Assembly (NCBI GenBank): GCA_002346525.1
Contig: DDZY01000168.1
Location: 1 to 5,126 of the forward strand
Length of the DNA stretch: 5,126 nt
Direction: 5' to 3'
Origin: Proteobacteria bacterium UBA2996
GTDB lineage: Bacteria > Pseudomonadota > Gammaproteobacteria > Arenicellales > UBA868
A model generated the notes under the pieces. It was not told where the DNA came from and did not search any database. It saw nothing but the letters and a program-made list of their open reading frames with translations. The translations under genes were made by a program, and so were the position numbers. Positions 1 to 5,126 of the stretch are shown in pieces (the first letter of the stretch is position 1; every line of letters starts with the position of its first letter).

Positions 1-2043
1 CGCGAGCGGGAAATTCCACGGCGAAACGCACGCAAAAACGCCCAGGGGAGTGCATTCGGCTGAAAGCGCTCTGGTCTGGCTTGCGTAATAGCGCAAAAAG
101 TCGACCGCTTCGCGAATCTCGGCCACGCCATCGAGCAAGGTCTTGCCCGCCTCGCGTCCGGCCAACGTCATCAGCTCGGCAAAATGCGTTTCATAGAGAT
201 CGGCTATCTTGTTGAGATACGCCGCGCGGGTTTCTACGGGAAGTGTTTGCCAGGCTCCTGAAGCTGTTCTGGCTCTGTGGATCGCTGGTCCGAGATCCTC
301 GATCGATGCTTCTTTTAAATCCCCGACTTCTTCCTCTGGTCTGGCCGGATTGCACACCTCGCGCACCGTGCCGTTTAGATCCGCCATGGAGTTGTCCGAA
401 AACTTCCAGAGCCGATCAAGAAACGCACTCATGTCCTCCTCAAGCCCGGCAACCGCAATACGGTCCTCAAGATCCCGGCCGGCACTATTGCGCCGCTGCG
501 GTTGGTAAAGATCCGCCGGTTGGGGAATGTTAGGGTGCGAGGGCATCTCGGCTGCCTGGAGCATCTGATCCAGCGGGTCACTGACGACCTGGGTCGAAGG
601 CACATCCTGATCCAACAACTGATTCACAAAGGAGCTGTTGGCGCCGTTCTCCAGAAGCCGCCTAACGAGATACGCCAGAAGGTCACGGTGCGCTCCCACA
701 GGAGCATATATCCGACAGCGGTAGCCCTCTTGCTCGCACGCGAGTCGATGCAGTGATTCACCCATGCCGTGCAGACGCTGAAACTCAAAGGACTCGTCGG
801 GGCCGCCCGACAGTGCCATGATGGTCGAGATGGTGTGGGCGTTATGGGTAGCAAACTGGGGATAAAAACAGTCGCGGCCCTGGAGAAGTTTGCGCGCGCA
901 CACGAGATACGAAAGATCAGTGCCTGCCTTGCGGGTAAACACAGGATAAGTCTCAAGTCCCATAACCTGGGCGCGCTTGATCTGGGTATCCCAGTAAGCC
1001 CCCTTCACCAGCCGCACCATGATCTTCCGCTGCCGGCGCTTGGCGAGCGCATACAGCCAGTCAATCACCGCCTCTGCATCCAGCTGGTAGGCCTGCACCA
1101 CCACCCCGAATCCGTCCCAACCAGAGAGGGCCGGCTCATCCATAAGCGCCTCGATCACATCCAGGGTGAGATCCAGCCGCTCGCTCTCCTCGGCGTCAAT
1201 ATTGAAGCCCATCGAGGCACTGCGGGCGAGTTGCGCCAGGACGCTGACCCGTCCGAGCAGTTCGGTCATGACCCGTGCGCGTTGGCCATGCTCGAAACGC
1301 GGGTGCAGTGCCGAGAGCTTTACCGAGATGCCGGGATTTTGCTGCACCGAAAGTGCGGTACAACCCGGCGCAATCGCGGCGATGGCTTCTGAATAAGCAA
1401 GGTGGTACCGCCTGGCATCAGCATCCGAGCGGGCTGCCTCTCCGAGCATGTCATACGAGAAGGAATAGCCTTTCTGCTTGAGCACGCCTGAATGATCCAG
1501 CGCCTCGGAGATATTCCGGCCAAGGACAAACTGCCGGCCTAACTCCTTCATGGCCTCACCGATAATCACCCGTACCGCCGGCTCGCCGATCCGCTTCACC
1601 GTGGCCCGCAGGCTGTCGACAATCCCACTGGCAAGATCCGGATTCAGGAGTTTCCCAGTCAGCAACAATGCCCAGGTCGAGGCATTAACCAGAGAGGAAC
1701 TCGAGTGATTGAGATGGCGGCTCCAGCGACCAGGCACAATCTTGTCTTCAATGAGTGCGTCGATGGTGGGGCTGTCGGGTACCCGAAGCAGCGCCTCAGC
1801 CAGACACATCATACCGACACCCTCGTCGGTGGAAAGCCCGTATTCAGCGAGAAAGGCCTCAAGCAGATTGGGTGACTTCTGCTTCCTGATCTTTTCAACG
1901 AACCCCAACGCGCGGCGCTGAACCTCGTCCTGAACAGCGGCGTCCGGCTGCCAGTCTTGCAGCAGCGCATGGACCCGCGCCGACTCTCCTTTGTGCCTGA
2001 CTGCGTGGATATCCTGCCGGGACTTATCTGAAGCAGTATTCAC
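1..2043 (-). CDS. putA: Bifunctional proline dehydrogenase / L-glutamate gamma-semialdehyde dehydrogenase PutA, 3' end outside window
   Basis: PutA oxidises proline to P5C with FAD in its proline dehydrogenase (PRODH) barrel, then oxidises glutamate semialdehyde to glutamate with NAD in its aldehyde dehydrogenase (ALDH) module. One open frame of 681 codons runs from GTG at 2043-2041 to base 1. The PRODH barrel spans roughly residues 174-525. From recalled E. coli PutA numbering, the active-site and FAD residues line up: K242 (K329), D283 (D370, in NIDAEE), R344 and Y350 (R431, Y437, in VRLVKGAYWD), Y446 (Y540, in IYAPVG), Y458, R461, R462 and E465 (Y552, R555, R556, E559). FATHNAHT and FQRLHGMG are also present. 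The ALDH module starts near residue 560, and the last residues, SPWNFPLA (674-681), contain the conserved oxyanion-hole Asn, N677. The catalytic Glu and Cys lie outside the window. The offset of 87 residues from E. coli means the ribbon-helix-helix DNA-binding domain is absent, so this is the bifunctional, non-repressor form. GTG is the only canonical start between an in-frame upstream TAA and the conserved region, but it has no well-placed Shine-Dalgarno. Identity is very secure; the exact start is less so. Confidence 0.96.
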   Translation of the reverse strand, partial: MNTASDKSRQDIHAVRHKGESARVHALLQDWQPDAAVQDEVQRRALGFVEKIRKQKSPNLLEAFLAEYGLSTDEGVGMMCLAEALLRVPDSPTIDALIEDKIVPGRWSRHLNHSSSSLVNASTWALLLTGKLLNPDLASGIVDSLRATVKRIGEPAVRVIIGEAMKELGRQFVLGRNISEALDHSGVLKQKGYSFSYDMLGEAARSDADARRYHLAYSEAIAAIAPGCTALSVQQNPGISVKLSALHPRFEHGQRARVMTELLGRVSVLAQLARSASMGFNIDAEESERLDLTLDVIEALMDEPALSGWDGFGVVVQAYQLDAEAVIDWLYALAKRRQRKIMVRLVKGAYWDTQIKRAQVMGLETYPVFTRKAGTDLSYLVCARKLLQGRDCFYPQFATHNAHTISTIMALSGGPDESFEFQRLHGMGESLHRLACEQEGYRCRIYAPVGAHRDLLAYLVRRLLENGANSSFVNQLLDQDVPSTQVVSDPLDQMLQAAEMPSHPNIPQPADLYQPQRRNSAGRDLEDRIAVAGLEEDMSAFLDRLWKFSDNSMADLNGTVREVCNPARPEEEVGDLKEASIEDLGPAIHRARTASGAWQTLPVETRAAYLNKIADLYETHFAELMTLAGREAGKTLLDGVAEIREAVDFLRYYASQTRALSAECTPLGVFACVSPWNFPLA

Positions 2044-2051
2044 TGTAGTTA

Positions 2052-2080
2052 TTTTTAAACTGTGACGAAGACCTCTTAAA
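2052..2080 (-). promoter_or_regulatory. Weak possible promoter just upstream of putA
   Basis: In the 40-base gap before putA, read on the minus strand, TTTAAG (2080-2075) and TAAAAA (2057-2052) are separated by 17 bases. They match the sigma-70 -35 and -10 consensus at 3 of 6 and 4 of 6 positions. If used, transcription would start within a few bases of the putA GTG and give an almost leaderless message, which would fit the missing ribosome binding site. AT-rich gaps often contain such matches by chance, so this is only a candidate. Confidence 0.18.
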
Positions 2081-2083
2081 TCT

Positions 2084-3871
2084 TCAACCGCTAAGCGGCC
2101 AAAAATACAGAATCGCCGGAAGGCTTACGGCAACCACCAGAATCTCCAGGGGCAATCCCATACGCCAGTAGTCGCCAAACCGATAGCCCCCTGGGCCCAT
2201 GACAATGGTGTTGTTCTTGTGTCCGATCGGTGTGAGAAAGGCACACGATGCCGCTACGGCTACCGCCATCAGGAAGGGGTCCGGGTTTAACGAAAGCCGC
2301 TCCGCCACCTCCAATCCAATCGGTGCTGCAATCAATGCGGTCGCGACATTATTCAGCACATCTGATAGACACATTGTGACAATCATCAGGATGGCGAGCA
2401 CCATTACCGGCGCAAGACCCTCCGTAGCGGACAGGATCCATTGGGCAATCAGCGCGGTTCCTCCGCTGCTCTCCAGCGCGCTGCCAATGGGGATGAGTGA
2501 TCCCAACAGGACAATCACGGGCCACTCGACAGACTCATAGACCTCCGTTGGTTTCACAAGCCCGAAAACGACATACACCACGACAACTGCCCCGAGCGCT
2601 ACGGACAGATACACCCAGCCGAAGCTCGCAGCAAGAATTGCAAGCACAAATGCACCGATGGCAAGGCCTGCTTTTTGGCGCTGCAGCACCGTCAGCCCCC
2701 GGTTCGCCAGCGCGAGACAGCCCAACCACTGTATCGCATGCTCAAGCCGGTCTTGTGCCCCATAAAGAAGCAGAATATCTCCGGGGAGGATCTGCAGTTT
2801 GCGTACCCGTTCCCGAAAAGAACGACCGCGACGCGAGATCCCCAGCAACATGACTCCATGCCGATAGGCAAGCCGAATATCCGTGGCAGACCGGCCAGCA
2901 ATCCTCGCCCCAACCGGCACCACTGCCTCCGCAATCGCCATGGATTCCCCGAGCAATTCAACCTGTTTGTCCGGGTCACCGCTGCCCAGGCGTGCTGCCC
3001 CCACAAACTGCTCGATCGACTCGGCAGCGCCTTCCAGGACCAGGATGTCACCCTCCCGGACCGTCTCCCGTCGCGCGGAGCCGGGCAGCCGGACATGGTT
3101 GCGGACAATTCCCGTAATCACCACATCGTGTTCCTCCGCAAGTGGAAATGCCTCGTACAGCGGCGCCCCAACCAGCTTGCTGTTTTCAGTCACTGAGGTC
3201 TCAAAAACGTATCCAGCCATATCCGCAAGCGCAACCGCGGGATTCTCCTTTTGTCGCCCTGACGGCAGCAGTCGCCAACCGATCAATGCAACAAACAGGA
3301 CGCCGACCACTGCCACGACAATGCCGACCGGAGCAAAATCAAACATCCGGAACGGGTCGCCCAGCGCCTCCTGGCGGACAGTCGCCACCACGATATTGGG
3401 CGGCGTTCCGATCAGGGTCACCATCCCTCCCAGGATGGTCGCGAAAGAAAGCGGCATCAGCGTGAGGCTCGGACTGCGCTCACCTTTTCGGGCCGCCTCG
3501 ATATCAACGGGCATCAACAGTGACAGCGCGGCAACATTGTTCATGACTGCGGACAGCAGACCGCCAACCCCCGACATCAGGCCGATATGGGTACCAATCC
3601 CTTTGATGCGAGACACACACACCCGGGCAATCGCTTCGACCACACCTGAATTGAAAAGACCCCGACTGACAATCAGGACCAGGGCAATGATCACGGTCGC
3701 CGGATGACCGAATCCGGAAAACGCCGCATCCACCGGGACCGCGCCCAGGATAAGCGCCAGAATCAGAGCCGCAAAAGCGACCAAATCGTATCGCACCCGC
3801 CCCCAGAGCAAAAAGCCGAAGACGCCCAGCAGCAGGCCAAAAAGAATGAAATGCTCGGTACTAAGCGGCAT
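2084..3871 (-). CDS. SLC13/DASS-family permease with two TrkA-C (RCK_C) domains
   Basis: An inner-membrane ion-coupled transporter of 595 residues, close to the usual length of the YfbS-like branch. Membrane helices fill roughly residues 5-200 and 400-592, and the two halves carry matching motifs. The first half has NNVAALSLLMPV (111-122) followed by GTPPN (155-159); the second has SDVLNNVATALIAAPI (503-518) followed by TPIGHKNNTIVMGPGG (547-562). This is the internal repeat expected of the SLC13/ArsB-NhaD fold. Between the halves lie two soluble TrkA-C-like domains, about 216-290 (ending in REGDILVLEGAAESIEQFV) and 305-388 (with LPGDILLLYGAQDRLE). In related proteins such domains are regulatory ligand-binding modules. 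The ATG at 3871 is the only reasonable start, because an in-frame TGA lies just upstream; no clear Shine-Dalgarno is visible. The gene begins 29 bases after the dehydrogenase stop, so translation may be coupled. Family members move sulfate, dicarboxylates or other anions; the substrate here cannot be assigned, though putA next door makes an organic acid or amino acid plausible. Confidence 0.9.
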   Translation of the reverse strand: MPLSTEHFILFGLLLGVFGFLLWGRVRYDLVAFAALILALILGAVPVDAAFSGFGHPATVIIALVLIVSRGLFNSGVVEAIARVCVSRIKGIGTHIGLMSGVGGLLSAVMNNVAALSLLMPVDIEAARKGERSPSLTLMPLSFATILGGMVTLIGTPPNIVVATVRQEALGDPFRMFDFAPVGIVVAVVGVLFVALIGWRLLPSGRQKENPAVALADMAGYVFETSVTENSKLVGAPLYEAFPLAEEHDVVITGIVRNHVRLPGSARRETVREGDILVLEGAAESIEQFVGAARLGSGDPDKQVELLGESMAIAEAVVPVGARIAGRSATDIRLAYRHGVMLLGISRRGRSFRERVRKLQILPGDILLLYGAQDRLEHAIQWLGCLALANRGLTVLQRQKAGLAIGAFVLAILAASFGWVYLSVALGAVVVVYVVFGLVKPTEVYESVEWPVIVLLGSLIPIGSALESSGGTALIAQWILSATEGLAPVMVLAILMIVTMCLSDVLNNVATALIAAPIGLEVAERLSLNPDPFLMAVAVAASCAFLTPIGHKNNTIVMGPGGYRFGDYWRMGLPLEILVVAVSLPAILYFWPLSG

Positions 3872-3900
3872 GACAGGTATGTGTCCGGGGATCAGCCTAC

Positions 3901-4665
3901 CTATTTGGGCGCAAGCCGGATGGCGCCGTCGAGCCGGATCACTTCGCCATTCAGCATCTCGTTATCGATGATGTGAGACACGAGATCAGCAAATTCTTCG
4001 GGTTTGCCAAAGCGTGAAGGGAAAGGCACCTGAGCAGCCAGGCTCTCCTGAACCTCGTCGGGCATATTCAGCAGCATCGGTGTCCCGATCAGCCCCGGGG
4101 CAATAGTCATCACGCGAATACCGAATCGTGAAAGTTCCCGAGCGGCGGGCAGGGTCAGGGCCACCACCCCGCCCTTCGATGAACTGTAAGCGGCCTGACC
4201 GATTTGCCCTTCGTAAGCGGCGACCGAGGCGGTGTTAATGATGACCCCGCGGCTGCCGCTGTCGGACAGCGGCTCGAGTTCTGCCATCCGTGCTGCGCAC
4301 AGCCGCAGCACGTTGAAGGTACCCACCAGGTTAACGTTTATGACTTGCTGAAAAAGATCGAGATCATGCGGACCTTCACGACCGACCACCCTGGAGGCCG
4401 GAGCAATCCCGGCGCAGCTCACCGCAATCCTCGGTGCGCCCCACTCATCCACAATCTGCTGCAGGGCTGCTTCGACCGAGTCTGCGCTGGAGACGTCTGC
4501 TTCAAGCGCCCAGCCGCCTATCTCGTCAGCCGTTTTTCGGGCGCTGTCGATGTCACGGTCCAGTACCGCGACCCGAGCCCCGCGACCGGACAACATCTGT
4601 GCTGTCACCGCGCCCATTCCGGAACCGGCGCCCGTCACCAGCGCGGGAAGATTTTCAAGATTCAT
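3901..4665 (-). CDS. Short-chain dehydrogenase, type II 3-hydroxyacyl-CoA dehydrogenase-like (HSD17B10/HADH2 group)
   Basis: A soluble 254-residue classical SDR, probably oxidising 3-hydroxyacyl-CoA or 2-methyl-3-hydroxybutyryl-CoA to the ketoacyl-CoA with NAD, as in isoleucine or fatty acid breakdown. Numbered from the ATG at 4665, the cofactor loop TGAGSGMG is at 11-18, and Asp36 after strand 2 favours NAD over NADP. The catalytic set is Asn112 (in NVNLVGTFN), Ser147, Tyr160 and Lys164 (YSSSK). The subgroup call rests on long stretches that closely resemble human HSD17B10 as I recall it: GVIINTASVAAYEG, IRVMTIAPGLIGTP, QVPFPSRFG and the C-terminal NGEVIRLDGAIR. SCAG replaces the common NNAG, as is usual in this subgroup. 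A TTG directly before the ATG could add one residue, but AGAGG seven bases upstream of the ATG supports ATG. The gene begins 19 bases after the PHP gene stop and sits 29 bases before the permease, in an operon-like arrangement. SDR class and cofactor are secure; the physiological substrate is inferred from similarity. Confidence 0.93.
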   Translation of the reverse strand: MNLENLPALVTGAGSGMGAVTAQMLSGRGARVAVLDRDIDSARKTADEIGGWALEADVSSADSVEAALQQIVDEWGAPRIAVSCAGIAPASRVVGREGPHDLDLFQQVINVNLVGTFNVLRLCAARMAELEPLSDSGSRGVIINTASVAAYEGQIGQAAYSSSKGGVVALTLPAARELSRFGIRVMTIAPGLIGTPMLLNMPDEVQESLAAQVPFPSRFGKPEEFADLVSHIIDNEMLNGEVIRLDGAIRLAPK

Positions 4666-4670
4666 CAACT

Positions 4671-4677
4671 TGCCTCT
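4671..4677 (-). promoter_or_regulatory. Ribosome binding site of the SDR gene
   Basis: On the minus strand the sequence AAAGAGGCAAGTTGATG places a purine-rich AGAGG seven bases before the ATG at 4665 and only four before the adjacent TTG at 4668. The spacing favours the ATG. It is the only recognisable Shine-Dalgarno in front of the three complete starts in this window. Confidence 0.6.
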
Positions 4678-4684
4678 TTGGGTG

Positions 4685-5126
4685 TTACTGACCGTTCAGC
4701 CATACTGGGTTAGACCACGCCTTTTTTCCTGCATTATCCACGACCGTGACCCTGAAAAACGTATCAGAAAACCGCGCTAGAGGTAGCCGCGCCGAAGTCA
4801 CGTCTTTGCCCAGTAGCTTCTCGGCACGCGAACCTCGGCCAGTCACCATCACTGCATTCACGGGAGAGCACTCAACCAGAATTCCATCACCGACGCACTC
4901 GATATTTTCAAAAGTTGGCCCCTGCGATGAGTAATATCGGCCTGCCTTCAGGCTTTCGAGAAGGAGGTCTGCATCAAGGCCGTCGGCTTTAACATGAATC
5001 CAACCGCCAAAGGCATCATGAGCCATATGGTGGGCATCGTCGGTGGCAAAACCGTGCAGTCTTGCGCCTTCATTAAGCAGCATGCTGCAAAGGGACCAGC
5101 CGTCGCCGCGATCATTCTCCATCTCG
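4685..5126 (-). CDS. PHP-domain metal-dependent phosphoesterase/hydrolase (CehA/McbA-like), C-terminal part only
   Basis: The visible part is 146 codons ending at TAA (4687-4685). The frame is still open at the window edge, where the codon GAG precedes the first ATG (5122), so that ATG is almost certainly internal and the N-terminal metal-binding HxH region is missing. Numbered from the first visible codon, GFATDDAHH (25-33) matches the late metal-ligand motif (G-x-D-A-H) of PHP hydrolases. GRYYSSQGPTFENI (62-75) matches the 'GRFYSSTGP' segment that follows it in CehA/McbA-like proteins. The end has a small beta-rich tail closing with AWSNPVWL (136-143), also usual in this group. Known relatives include the carbamate hydrolases CehA and McbA and many uncharacterised phosphoesterases, so no substrate can be given. 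It is the most upstream gene seen in the co-directional cluster and lies 19 bases before the dehydrogenase start. Confidence 0.8.
   Translation of the reverse strand, partial: EMENDRGDGWSLCSMLLNEGARLHGFATDDAHHMAHDAFGGWIHVKADGLDADLLLESLKAGRYYSSQGPTFENIECVGDGILVECSPVNAVMVTGRGSRAEKLLGKDVTSARLPLARFSDTFFRVTVVDNAGKKAWSNPVWLNGQ

Noticed and set aside
624..956. 110-codon minus-strand open frame
   Set aside because: It overlaps putA in another frame; the putA frame here carries conserved FAD and substrate-binding motifs while this one has none.
769..1392. 207-codon open frame on the plus strand opposite putA
   Set aside because: It lies wholly antisense to the conserved proline dehydrogenase core and shows no domain or ribosome binding site.
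2066..2087. Possible terminator hairpin GAAGA/TCTTC between permease and putA
   Set aside because: The stem is only 5 bp, AT-rich, with a 9-base loop and no U-run directly after it, so it is unlikely to terminate transcription.
2883..3707. 274-codon open frame on the plus strand opposite the permease
   Set aside because: It is antisense to a gene with clear family motifs; its protein is rich in Ser, Thr, Arg and Pro, has no recognisable domain, and is the kind of open frame that codon bias produces opposite a GC-rich gene.
4666..4668. TTG start for the SDR gene
   Set aside because: The next codon is ATG, and AGAGG is seven bases from the ATG but only four from the TTG, so the ATG is the better start.
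4204..4713. 169-codon plus-strand open frame across the SDR gene
   Set aside because: It is antisense to an intact short-chain dehydrogenase; the translation has no family features.

Overview
The window is a densely packed stretch of a moderately GC-rich bacterial chromosome, most likely from a proteobacterium, possibly a gammaproteobacterial heterotroph. That assignment is an inference from the gene families and their sequence style; there is no rRNA or marker gene to settle it. All supported genes lie on the minus strand and are read from high to low coordinates. The gaps between them are only 19, 29 and 40 bases, so the layout looks like an operon or a longer co-directional cluster cut at both ends by the window. 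There is no tRNA, rRNA, CRISPR array, insertion sequence or convincing terminator.

In transcription order: (1) 5126-4685, the C-terminal part of a PHP-type metal-dependent phosphoesterase/hydrolase (CehA/McbA-like), with its N-terminal half outside the window. (2) 4665-3901, a short-chain dehydrogenase closely resembling type II 3-hydroxyacyl-CoA dehydrogenase (HSD17B10/HADH2 group), an NAD enzyme of branched-chain amino acid and fatty acyl-CoA degradation. (3) 3871-2084, a 595-residue SLC13/DASS-type permease with two cytoplasmic TrkA-C (RCK_C) domains between its membrane halves. (4) 2043-1, the first 681 residues of PutA, the bifunctional proline dehydrogenase / glutamate-semialdehyde dehydrogenase. 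It starts at GTG, lacks the N-terminal DNA-binding domain of trifunctional PutA, and leaves the window just inside its aldehyde dehydrogenase module.

Two of the four genes are amino acid or acyl-CoA oxidation enzymes and one is a probable anion or carboxylate importer. A catabolic cluster that takes up and oxidises small organic nutrients is therefore reasonable, but the permease substrate and the PHP protein's role cannot be read from the sequence. I found no clearly new system. The points most worth a second look are the gene combination, the PutA start and its control without a DNA-binding domain, and the regulatory-domain permease beside putA.
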